A stretch of 42,213 bases of DNA from Lachnospiraceae bacterium (GTDB lineage: Bacteria > Bacillota > Clostridia > Lachnospirales > Lachnospiraceae). Location: contig JAEEIV010000081.1 of NCBI GenBank assembly GCA_016281555.1, positions 1 through 42,213 of the forward strand, in the 5' to 3' direction. The notes under the pieces were generated by a model that did not search any database, had not been told where the DNA came from, and saw only the letters and a list, made by a program, of their open reading frames with translations. Made by a program: the position numbers and the translations under genes. Positions 24,599-32,209 of the stretch are shown one piece after another; the stretch's first letter is position 1, and every line of letters starts with the position of its first letter.

Positions 24599-24737
24599 AA
24601 AAAAGCGGGACCTCTTTCGAAGTCCCGCAATACCAAAAAGAAGCACGTTTCCATCGTTTCTGTGCTTTCCTTCGATAGTCCGCCGTTTACGGCAGCGGGT
24701 AGAGACTTCAAAACCGTATTATTTGAAATATATCGAA
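24599..24737 (-). promoter_or_regulatory. Purine riboswitch, guanine-type, with terminator expression platform
   Basis: Aptamer 24671-24737 on the minus strand: P1 TTCGATA/TATCGAA (24731-24737 with 24671-24677), P2 TTCAAA/TTTGAA with loop AATACGG (family NAUANGG), J2/3 TCTACC, P3 CGCTG/CGGCG with loop CCGTAAA, then GACTAT, in which the discriminating base just before P1 is C (24678), as in guanine riboswitches (U in adenine ones). The platform is a 10-bp terminator GCGGGACTTC-GAAA-GAGGTCCCGC followed by T6 (24599-24628). CTTCGA in its 5' arm can pair with TCGAAG of the P1 3' strand, giving an antiterminator. Predicted: guanine bound, P1 forms, the terminator forms and transporter genes are off. 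Confidence 0.95.
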
Positions 24738-24747
24738 TCAACGATAT

Positions 24748-25326
24748 TCAGTTGTCAAAAACGATGCCCCGTTCTTCGCTCATGCTCCGGATCTTCGCTA
24801 AAGACTCGATCCGGTAACCGGCTTTCCGGAGATCGTCTCCTCCGGACTGGAAGCACTTTTCGATGGCGATCGCGCATCCTGCGAGTTCCGCTCCTGACTG
24901 CTCCACAAGGGAGATCAGTCCGCGGAGAGCTTCTCCGCTCGCCAGAAAATCATCCACGATGAGCACGTGATCTTCCGGCTGAAGGTACTTCCGGGAAACC
25001 ATGATCTCGTTCGTCACGTTGTGCGTGAACGAATGCACCTTCGCGGTATAGAGACCTCCGGAAAGATTCGACGTTTTCGACTTTTTCGCGAATACCACCG
25101 GACAGTCGTCAAAAGCTTCCGCCGCGAGGCAGGCCATTCCGATCCCGGAAGCCTCGATGGTCAGGATCTTCGTGACGGGAACGCCTTCGTACAGCCTTCT
25201 CCACTCCCTGCCCATCTCACGGAACAGCGCCACGTCCATCTGCTGATTCAGGAAATCCCCGACTTTCAGGATCTCCGTGCCGATCACCGTTCCTTCTCTT
25301 CGTATCCGCTCTTCCAGAAGTTTCAC
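24748..25326 (-). CDS. xpt: Xanthine phosphoribosyltransferase
   Basis: 192 residues. It converts xanthine and PRPP to XMP for purine salvage. The N terminus MKLLEERIRREGTVIGTEIL, then FLNQQMDVALFREMGREW, FAKKSKTSNLSGGLYTAKVHSF and the PRPP loop VLIVDDFLASGEAL closely follow Firmicutes Xpt. The start is GTG at 25324-25326 with AGGAG 8 bases upstream. Unlike B. subtilis, where the riboswitch precedes xpt, the aptamer here begins 11 bases after the xpt stop and controls the transporter instead; xpt itself has a short leader from its own promoter. Hypoxanthine-guanine phosphoribosyltransferases differ in the loop region and length. Confidence 0.94.
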   Translation of the reverse strand: MKLLEERIRREGTVIGTEILKVGDFLNQQMDVALFREMGREWRRLYEGVPVTKILTIEASGIGMACLAAEAFDDCPVVFAKKSKTSNLSGGLYTAKVHSFTHNVTNEIMVSRKYLQPEDHVLIVDDFLASGEALRGLISLVEQSGAELAGCAIAIEKCFQSGGDDLRKAGYRIESLAKIRSMSEERGIVFDN

Positions 25327-25357
25327 GTCAGATCTCCTTCAAAGAACTCACACCTAT

Positions 25358-25386
25358 AATGTACAATGAATGAGACCAAAAATCAA
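25358..25386 (-). promoter_or_regulatory. Promoter of xpt
   Basis: Minus strand: -35 TTGATT (25381-25386), 17-base spacer, -10 TACATT (25358-25363). The leader to the GTG start is about 25 bases, too short for a riboswitch. Confidence 0.75.
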
Positions 25387-25391
25387 GTGTC

Positions 25392-25433
25392 ATATTGTGC
25401 AATTTTTCCGATTTCCGCAAAAAATATTGTGCA
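25392..25433 (-). repeat. Pair of direct repeats upstream of the xpt promoter
   Basis: The 10-mer ATATTGTGCA (plus-strand reading) occurs at 25392-25401 and 25424-25433, start-to-start 32 bases, about three DNA turns. It lies immediately upstream of the xpt -35. Possible binding sites for a regulator; it does not match the PurR box as I know it. Confidence 0.55.
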
Positions 25434-25459
25434 GTTTGACGAGAGCTCCCACAAGATTT

Positions 25460-25484
25460 AGCGGTCGGGACGATCCCGACCGCT
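25460..25484 (-). terminator. Strong hairpin after the LDH2 gene, probable terminator
   Basis: Perfect 11-bp stem AGCGGTCGGGA/TCCCGACCGCT with a 3-base loop, beginning 6 bases after the LDH2 stop codon. In the direction of that gene the stem is followed by AAATC, not a T run; on the plus strand it is followed by TTTCTC. It may therefore act as a 3'-end stabiliser or a Rho-assisted stop, rather than a classic intrinsic terminator. Confidence 0.6.
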
Positions 25485-25490
25485 TTTCTC

Positions 25491-26591
25491 TCATTCCGCA
25501 GGTTCGCCGAGGTATTCCATGCTGTCAAGGCCGACGTCCTTGCAGATGTCCACCATCTCCGAAACCGTTTTCCTGTCAATGGCAATGCCCTCCTTCAGCC
25601 GTTTCTCCATGGAAGCCGCTTCCTTCTCCCCGTGCGTCAGGATCGGCACGTCGGGATCCGCCCGGTCCGCATCCCGGAGTTCCTGCAGGAATTCGGAAAG
25701 GTGCGCCCGGATCTCTTCCGGATCGCCGAAGATCTTCGGGTCAATGACGATGAAGGCGTGGCAGGACCCCGCACCGGCACCGGCCACCCGCTTGTGGTGG
25801 TTCGATGTCGCGCCGCCCGAGGTGATTGAACTTAAAAGTTCCGCGATCATGCTGAACCCGTAGCCTTTGTGGCTGCCGGACTCTTCTCTGCTTCCTCCGA
25901 CCGGCAGGATGCCGCCGCCCTGATGCGCCGAGATGCAGGAAAGGACTTTCGCCGCATCCGTGCATTCTTTTCCCGTGTCGTCGATCGCCCAGCCTTCCGG
26001 AAGAGGCTTTCCGGCTTTGTTGTACACTTCGATCCTGCCCCGCGGCACGACGGTCGTCGCCGCGTCGAACCAGAACGGGACCGGATCGGCCGGCATCGAA
26101 AACGCGATCGGGTTCGAACCCAGGACCGCCTTCTTCGAACCGGTATGCACCATGATGGATTCCGAGTTCGTCGTGGCAATGCCGATGAGTCCTTCGTCGC
26201 TTGCCTGTTTCGCATAATACCCCGCGATCCCGAAATGATTCGAATTCCGGACCGTGACGAAGGCCATGCCGACGCGTTTCGCCTTCTCTATGGCCAGCTG
26301 ATTGGCGAAGCAGGCGATCACCTGCCCCATGCCCGAGTGACCGTCAATGACCGCCGAAACGGGCGTTTCAAAGACGATTTCCGGCTGAACGCCGACTTTG
26401 ATGGACTCCGACCGGATCTGCTTATGGTACCGGACGAGACGCTGGGTCCCGTGGCTCCGGATGCCGTACAGATCCGCCGTGACGAGCACGTCGGTGATCT
26501 TCGCCGCTTCTTCGTCCGTAAAGCCGAAGCCCCGGAAGGCATCGTTCACGAACCGCCGCACCTGTTCTACTGTAAAAGTTTTCGTTTCCAT
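25491..26591 (-). CDS. Malate/L-lactate/ureidoglycolate dehydrogenase family (LDH2) oxidoreductase
   Basis: 366 residues. NAD(P)-dependent 2-hydroxyacid dehydrogenase of the LDH2/MDG2 family, which includes YbiC, ComC, YiaK and AllD; the exact substrate is not evident. Family marks are the catalytic-site LYGIRSHGTQRLVRY, GHSGMGQVIACFANQLAIEKA, VRNSNHFGIAGYYA, AFSMPADPVPFWFDAATTVVPRG, GSREESGSHKGYGFSMIAELL, and the C-terminal PILTHGEKEAA. ATG 26589-26591 lies 37 bases after the modular beta-helix gene, so it could be the third gene of the AraC-linked operon. The purine genes downstream make an ureidoglycolate role conceivable, but they are a separate transcript and no other allantoin gene is visible. 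Confidence 0.85.
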   Translation of the reverse strand: METKTFTVEQVRRFVNDAFRGFGFTDEEAAKITDVLVTADLYGIRSHGTQRLVRYHKQIRSESIKVGVQPEIVFETPVSAVIDGHSGMGQVIACFANQLAIEKAKRVGMAFVTVRNSNHFGIAGYYAKQASDEGLIGIATTNSESIMVHTGSKKAVLGSNPIAFSMPADPVPFWFDAATTVVPRGRIEVYNKAGKPLPEGWAIDDTGKECTDAAKVLSCISAHQGGGILPVGGSREESGSHKGYGFSMIAELLSSITSGGATSNHHKRVAGAGAGSCHAFIVIDPKIFGDPEEIRAHLSEFLQELRDADRADPDVPILTHGEKEAASMEKRLKEGIAIDRKTVSEMVDICKDVGLDSMEYLGEPAE

Positions 26592-26628
26592 ATGCTTGCC
26601 TGTATTCCTCGCGGATGGTCCCGAAGCA

Positions 26629-29600
26629 TTACGATTCCGGAACGATCTCGATCTTCTGCTCGTCTTCCTTGTAGATCACCGACAGTCCTTCTCCCGCATG
26701 CACGTATCCTGCATCGGATGCCGCAGCATTTTCCGCCACCGTTCCGGTGCCGTCCTGCAAGGTCACGCCGACGGAGGCGCCGGCCTGAAGTGCAAGGAGC
26801 GTCACGGTCTTTCCGGAAGCAAGATAAAGGTTTTCGATGACGCTCGTGCCCGCGACCGTGACCCCGTTTCCCGACGAGAAGACCGCGCCGAGTGCGGACG
26901 CTCCCGTCGCTCCCCCGACAGACGTGTCGGAAAGGAGCAGCGTGCCGCCGGAAACGAAGATCGATCCGGCCCTGCCCGCCGTCGCATTGCCGCCGGTCAC
27001 CGTGCAATGATATAACTCCGCGCTGCCGCCGGTGATGTAAAGCGCCGAGGCGCCGTCAGTGCCCTTCGCCGTGCCGCCGGTAAAGGTGACGCCGTAGGCC
27101 TTGAACGTGCCCTTGGTCATGTAAAGGATGGCGCCGTTTCCTTTCGCTCCGCTGTTCGGATTCACAGTCCGCTTGCTGCCGTCCACCTTCACGTTGTAAA
27201 GCGTCAGGGAGTTCTCCGCCATGCCGCCCACCATGAACATGCCGCCGTTGTCGTTTAAGGTCAGCTGGCCGATGGTCAGCGTTCCGGTGCCCTTGCAGTC
27301 AGTAAACGTCAGCTTTCTCGGGCTTCCGGAAGAAGCGTTCACGTTCGAGACCCGCCGCGGCCGGTTCGTCTGCACGACCGTATGCCCGTTCAGGCAGATC
27401 CGTACGTTCGCGCCTTCCGCCGGAGAATAGTTTTCACTTAAGGACACGTCTGAAGTCAGATAGTAATAACTGTCCGCCCCGGCGGTTCCTGCAGGCAATG
27501 TCGTCGCAAAGTCAGCGCTGGCCTCTGCATTCCACGGGATCCATTCCACTTCGGTATGCGCATGCGCCATTGCATTCGCGCATTCGCAATGCAGGTGTGC
27601 GACGACCGGCTCCGGCTTCTCGGTAAGAGACAACGTCCCGGCGGTCCCGTCATAGGTGACTTTCAATTCGGCCGAAACCGGAGTGAACTTGGCGGACTCA
27701 TCCGTCACGACGCCTTCGGCAAACACGCCGGTCCCGGAAACGAGACCGATCTTCACCGACGCCGCATCGACAAGGCTTTCGAGCGCAATCTTCTTTCCGG
27801 TATTCAGAATGAGTTCGTCAACGGTCGTTGCACCCGAAACCGTAAGCACACCGTTCGAAACGTACACGCCGTTTCCGCTTCCGGAGGCCGTGCCGCCGGA
27901 CACTTTCGTGTTCTGAAGTTTCAGCGTTCCGCCGTCCAGCATGACGGAGCCGCCGTTTCCGGCTGTCTTTCCGCCCTGCACCTCGGAATCGATGAGTTCG
28001 GCATTGCCCTTCAGGTAAAGCGCGCCGCCGGACGTAGTCACGGCCGTGCCGTTGTTCTGAACGCCGGTAGTCTCGCCGCCCATGAACAGGACGTTCACCG
28101 CCGTCACCCGGCCGGCCGCCCAGAGCACGCCGCCGCTCTTCGCGATCTTGTGCGTGCCGCCGTTCACGGTCACGTTGTACAGTTCCAAAGTATCCGAAGC
28201 GTAACGCTGCCAGAAGATGCCGCCTTCATTGTCATAATTTCTCGCGGTATGCGTGTTCACGATGACACCCTGATCCGCGGTCTTCTCCTTGCAGTTCGTG
28301 ATGACGTACATCACGTTTTCGGCATTCATCGCGATCGTACGGCCGTTGTTCGTCGCAGTGACCTTATGTCCGTTCAGGCAGAGATATACTGAGGCATCTG
28401 CCGTTACTGCGGAGATCTGCACGCTCACGGTCACGTCGGAAACGAGGTAATAATGCTTGCCGTTTTCGTCACCCGCACCGGTCGGCAGGGACGTCGCGCT
28501 TTCCCACGGCTCCCAGACCGCTTCTTCACAGGTATGGCCGGGGATTGAAAGTCCGGTACCGCACTTGCAGTGCTTATGCTCCGTTGTCACGTCGTCGCCC
28601 GCATCCGGAAGCGGATCCGTAGGTGAGGCCAGGATCATCTGGTGGTCCTTTCCTGCATAACGGACGACGTAGGAAGTGTCGGCCGGCGTAAATGCCGCCG
28701 TGTAATCCCGGAAGGCGTCGTTCGCGAAGACGCCTTTCCCGTCCGCCATCCGGATGCCGACGGAGGAAGTCTCCGCATAGTCCTTCAGCGTGACCGCCTT
28801 TCCGGAAGCAAGATACAGTTCATTGATCTCGTCTTCGCCGCTTAAGATGACCGTGCCGTCCGAAACGCAGACGCCGTTTCCGAGTCCTGCCGCTGTCCCG
28901 GAGATCTTCACGTTCGAAAGCGTCATCGTGCCGCCCCGGAGCGCGATCGCGCCGCCGTTTCCGGCCGAGGAACCGCCGCGGATCTCCGAATCGTACAGGG
29001 CCACGGTGCCCTTCACGTTCAATGCGCCGCCGTCCGCTTCCACCTTCGTTCCGTTCGTCTGGACGCCGGTCGTGAGACCGCCGGCAAAGACCGTGTTCCA
29101 CGCTTTCAGCGTGCCCTCCGAATGCACGAGGCCGCCGATCTTCGCGATCTTATGCGTGCCGCCGTCGAGCGTCACGTTGTAGAGTTCCACGGTATCGGTC
29201 GCGTACCGGAGCCAGAAGATGCCGCCGTTGTTGTCGTAAGTGCGCTCGGTGTGCGTGTTTTTGACGATCCCGTGCGACTGGTCGCGTGCTCCGCAGTTCG
29301 TGAGCACGTATTTTACGTTGGCCGCATTCAGGGCAAAGGTCCGTCCGTTGTTCGTCGCGGTGATATTATGTCCGTTCAGGCAGAGACAGACCGTGGAGTT
29401 TTCGGCCGGATTGATCTGCACCGAGAGTTCCACGTCCTTGGTCAGATAATAATACTTCGTCTTCCCTTCCGTTCCGGCAGGAAGCGAATCCCCCTTCTTC
29501 CATGCAGTCCACTCGACCGTGGCATGCGAATGCGCACCTGCCGTGACCGTGCCGGTGCCGCAGATGCAATGCTGATGATCGGACGCGACTGCGTTCGGAT

Positions 29601-32184
29601 CCACAAGATACAGGGCCTTATCCTCTTCGGCGTACTGCACGGTCAGACCGGACTTGGTCGAGGAGAACCGTGCGGAAAGATCGCTCTCGGCGTTCGCAAA
29701 CGGATCGGAATCATCGTCCATTGCAATGCCGATCTTCGCGTTCTGACCAAGGTTCTGCAGCGTGATCTTCTTACCGGCAGAGATGTAGGCCTCGTCGATC
29801 TTCGTATCACCCTCCACGATGAGCTTGCCGCCGGAAAGCAGCAGATTCTTTGCGGAAGGCGCATTGCCGCCCTTGACCGTCGTATTCGAAAGCAGCAGCT
29901 CTCCGTTGCTCACGTACACGGCCCCGCCGCTCTTCGACGCCGTTCCTCCGGAAATGTCAGAATGATAGAATTCCGCCCGGCCTCCGGTGACCGCAACGGC
30001 ACCGCCGCTTCCCTTTGCGGCGGTACCGCCGATGAGCGTCACGTTGAACGCTTTCAGAACGCCGTACGCCTGCACGCAGATGCAGCCGCCGCTGTTTGAA
30101 GTATTGTAATTCGAAGCGTCCAGATAGACGTTATAGAGTTCAATGACGTTCAGCTTCTCGTTGTTCGCGCCGGTCCAGAGCATCGCGCCCTGTCCGTTGT
30201 AGCTGTTGGTGTTCGAACGGTATAACTTGCCGTGGGACTTGTCCTTCTTCCCGCAGTTTGAGAGCACGTATTTCGTCGCCGTCTTATAGGTCGCGCCGAA
30301 CGTCACGATCCGGGGATTCACGACGTTCCCGGTCTTCGGGTTCGGACTGACCGCGCTCTGTTCAATGTTGTGTCCGTTCAGGCAGAGATAGACGGTCGCG
30401 CCTTCCTTCGGTGCAAAACCGCTGGTCAGCTTCACGTTTTTCTTCAGGTAATAATACCCGGATTCCTTCGGCAGCGTGTTCGTCTTCGACCAGGGCTGCC
30501 AGACTGCGTTCGCATGGGCGTGTCCGTCGTCCGTGACCGTGCCAGTGCCGCATTGGCAATGCACGTGCGGGTTGATCTCGACGAGCTGCAGCGCCGCACC
30601 GCCGGCGGACACGACTTTCAGCGTCGGATCGTCCGAAACGAACAGACCTTCCGCACCGGCCTGATAATTCGACGTGAAGACGCCCGCGCCGTTCCCCATT
30701 TTGATCCCGATCTTCGATTTTCCGGAAAGGCCCTGCAGCCGGACTTTCGTTTCGTCTTCAAGATACAGGCCGTTATTCTTCCCGGTAATCGTCACTTCGC
30801 CGCCGATCGTGATTTCCGGCCGCGCGGTGACGTAGCAGCCGCCGTCGATCGTGCCGCCCGTGATCGAGACGGTTCCGTTCTTTCCGATGATGTCGAGCAC
30901 GTCGTCCTCTTCGCGTTTCGAAGCGACACCGCCGCTCATCTTTCCGCCGGTCATGACGAAATTCGCCTTGTCATTGATCCGGACCGCACTGCCGTACGTC
31001 GCAGCGCCGCCGATGATCTCGCCGCCTCTGAACTCAAACGTCGTGTTCGCGTTCATGCAGACTGCGGCGCCGACGTTTTCCGTCAGGACCTTCGAGGCAT
31101 CCAATTTGCCGCTGTACATCTTGAACGTGCCGTACCGGCCCCAGACCACGGCGCCCTGCGTCGTTTCATTGTGCCCCTTGGTATAGGCGTTCGAAATGCA
31201 GCCGGTGTCTTTGCAGTCGCAGAGCGTGAAGGCGCATCCCGGATAGAACATGGCCACGGTCCGCTTGCCGGTGCCGGTGACCTTGAATCCGTTCAGGCAC
31301 AGCACCACGTGCTGATTCTCTTCGATCGCGGCCTGCGCGGTGACTTTCACGTCGTTCAGCAGGAAGTAGTGTCCTTCCGTCGTCGGCAGATGCTTTTCAT
31401 CGTTCCAGCCCCACCACTCGACGTCCTTGCCGCATTCCGGACAGGTATGATGCTCCTGCAGTTTCATGGGTTCCTTCGGACGCGAATAGACGAACACGTA
31501 TGCCGGAGATCCGTCGAAGTCCGGAACGACGATGACTCTGGAGCCCTCGTTCAATACGTCTTCTTTCGCCGATTCCCCGACGGTGATCGCGCGGTCCGAA
31601 CAGTCGAAGATCTTTACGCCTTCCAGATCCACGACCGCCTTCTCCCCTTCATAATTCGGAGAAGAGTAACAGGTCATGACCCCTTCTTCCACGCTCTCCA
31701 CGAAGAACATGTTCGCAATGAACTCGCCGACGAGTTCTTCCACGTTCTTCACGCCGATGATCAGGTTCTTCTCATCGAACTCCAGCAGGACGATCCGGTA
31801 TTCGTCGATCTGGTTCTTCATCGTCGGTTCCACCGTCCGCCGGTTCACCTGCCGGTTTTCGGTCGTCGCGAACAGGAAATGATACATGCCGTCGTCCGGA
31901 TCCTTCGGTCTGCTGGACAGATAGGCATCCGACTGATGCGCGTAAAGATCCCGGTCCACGTTCCAGTACAGCGTGACGTCCTTGATCGATTTGATTTCTT
32001 CCGGAACGCTCTCGGTTTCCGACGGTTCCTCCGAAGAAACGGACTCCGTTTCCGTGACCCCGCTTTCGTCCGGAACGTCCGTCTTCCTGCAGCTGCAGGC
32101 GGAAACGAACGAAACGGTCAGAACGAGCAGCGCAAACAGCGCCAGCGCCCGGAGATGATCCATACAAGTCTTTCTGCGATTCAC
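26629..32184 (-). CDS. Giant modular beta-helix surface lipoprotein with five repeated modules
   Basis: 1,851 residues from the GTG at 32182-32184, chosen because GGAGGAA ends 6 bases before it; an upstream in-frame ATG at 32197-32199 overlaps that site. Signal peptide with RRK and a hydrophobic core ending FVSAC gives a lipid-anchored surface protein, then a Ser/Glu linker and a unique domain (about 50-240). Five modules of about 330 residues follow. Each starts with a His/Cys motif (HHTCPECG, then HVHCQCGTG, HQHCICGTG, HKHCKCGTG, HLHCECAN), a Trp segment (VWQPW type), LP...YYYL, LCLNGH, and then parallel beta-helix turns (GGAVYVS, LSNTTVKGG). LCLNGH/F sites lie near 31285, 30370, 29370, 28370 and 27383. 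It has no sortase motif. LCLNGH modules occur in large uncharacterised Firmicutes surface proteins; the function is unknown, adhesion or glycan binding being guesses. Confidence 0.85.
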   Translation of the reverse strand: MNRRKTCMDHLRALALFALLVLTVSFVSACSCRKTDVPDESGVTETESVSSEEPSETESVPEEIKSIKDVTLYWNVDRDLYAHQSDAYLSSRPKDPDDGMYHFLFATTENRQVNRRTVEPTMKNQIDEYRIVLLEFDEKNLIIGVKNVEELVGEFIANMFFVESVEEGVMTCYSSPNYEGEKAVVDLEGVKIFDCSDRAITVGESAKEDVLNEGSRVIVVPDFDGSPAYVFVYSRPKEPMKLQEHHTCPECGKDVEWWGWNDEKHLPTTEGHYFLLNDVKVTAQAAIEENQHVVLCLNGFKVTGTGKRTVAMFYPGCAFTLCDCKDTGCISNAYTKGHNETTQGAVVWGRYGTFKMYSGKLDASKVLTENVGAAVCMNANTTFEFRGGEIIGGAATYGSAVRINDKANFVMTGGKMSGGVASKREEDDVLDIIGKNGTVSITGGTIDGGCYVTARPEITIGGEVTITGKNNGLYLEDETKVRLQGLSGKSKIGIKMGNGAGVFTSNYQAGAEGLFVSDDPTLKVVSAGGAALQLVEINPHVHCQCGTGTVTDDGHAHANAVWQPWSKTNTLPKESGYYYLKKNVKLTSGFAPKEGATVYLCLNGHNIEQSAVSPNPKTGNVVNPRIVTFGATYKTATKYVLSNCGKKDKSHGKLYRSNTNSYNGQGAMLWTGANNEKLNVIELYNVYLDASNYNTSNSGGCICVQAYGVLKAFNVTLIGGTAAKGSGGAVAVTGGRAEFYHSDISGGTASKSGGAVYVSNGELLLSNTTVKGGNAPSAKNLLLSGGKLIVEGDTKIDEAYISAGKKITLQNLGQNAKIGIAMDDDSDPFANAESDLSARFSSTKSGLTVQYAEEDKALYLVDPNAVASDHQHCICGTGTVTAGAHSHATVEWTAWKKGDSLPAGTEGKTKYYYLTKDVELSVQINPAENSTVCLCLNGHNITATNNGRTFALNAANVKYVLTNCGARDQSHGIVKNTHTERTYDNNGGIFWLRYATDTVELYNVTLDGGTHKIAKIGGLVHSEGTLKAWNTVFAGGLTTGVQTNGTKVEADGGALNVKGTVALYDSEIRGGSSAGNGGAIALRGGTMTLSNVKISGTAAGLGNGVCVSDGTVILSGEDEINELYLASGKAVTLKDYAETSSVGIRMADGKGVFANDAFRDYTAAFTPADTSYVVRYAGKDHQMILASPTDPLPDAGDDVTTEHKHCKCGTGLSIPGHTCEEAVWEPWESATSLPTGAGDENGKHYYLVSDVTVSVQISAVTADASVYLCLNGHKVTATNNGRTIAMNAENVMYVITNCKEKTADQGVIVNTHTARNYDNEGGIFWQRYASDTLELYNVTVNGGTHKIAKSGGVLWAAGRVTAVNVLFMGGETTGVQNNGTAVTTSGGALYLKGNAELIDSEVQGGKTAGNGGSVMLDGGTLKLQNTKVSGGTASGSGNGVYVSNGVLTVSGATTVDELILNTGKKIALESLVDAASVKIGLVSGTGVFAEGVVTDESAKFTPVSAELKVTYDGTAGTLSLTEKPEPVVAHLHCECANAMAHAHTEVEWIPWNAEASADFATTLPAGTAGADSYYYLTSDVSLSENYSPAEGANVRICLNGHTVVQTNRPRRVSNVNASSGSPRKLTFTDCKGTGTLTIGQLTLNDNGGMFMVGGMAENSLTLYNVKVDGSKRTVNPNSGAKGNGAILYMTKGTFKAYGVTFTGGTAKGTDGASALYITGGSAELYHCTVTGGNATAGRAGSIFVSGGTLLLSDTSVGGATGASALGAVFSSGNGVTVAGTSVIENLYLASGKTVTLLALQAGASVGVTLQDGTGTVAENAAASDAGYVHAGEGLSVIYKEDEQKIEIVPES

Positions 32185-32209
32185 AGCATCTTCCTCCATT
32201 TTATGAGGC

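Noticed and set aside
24541-24741. In-frame N-terminal extension of the solute-binding lipoprotein
   Set aside because: The extension runs through the riboswitch and terminator; the signal peptide and GGAGGAG site fix the start at 24540.
24729-24758. TTGACA at the end of xpt as a promoter for the transporter
   Set aside because: The possible -10 boxes 17-20 bases downstream overlap the aptamer P1 strand, so transcripts would lack part of the riboswitch; kept only as a weak possibility.
26629-32184. Repeats in the modular lipoprotein as a CRISPR-like or transposon array
   Set aside because: The repeat unit is about 990 bases, diverged, in frame and coding; there are no short identical repeats with spacers.
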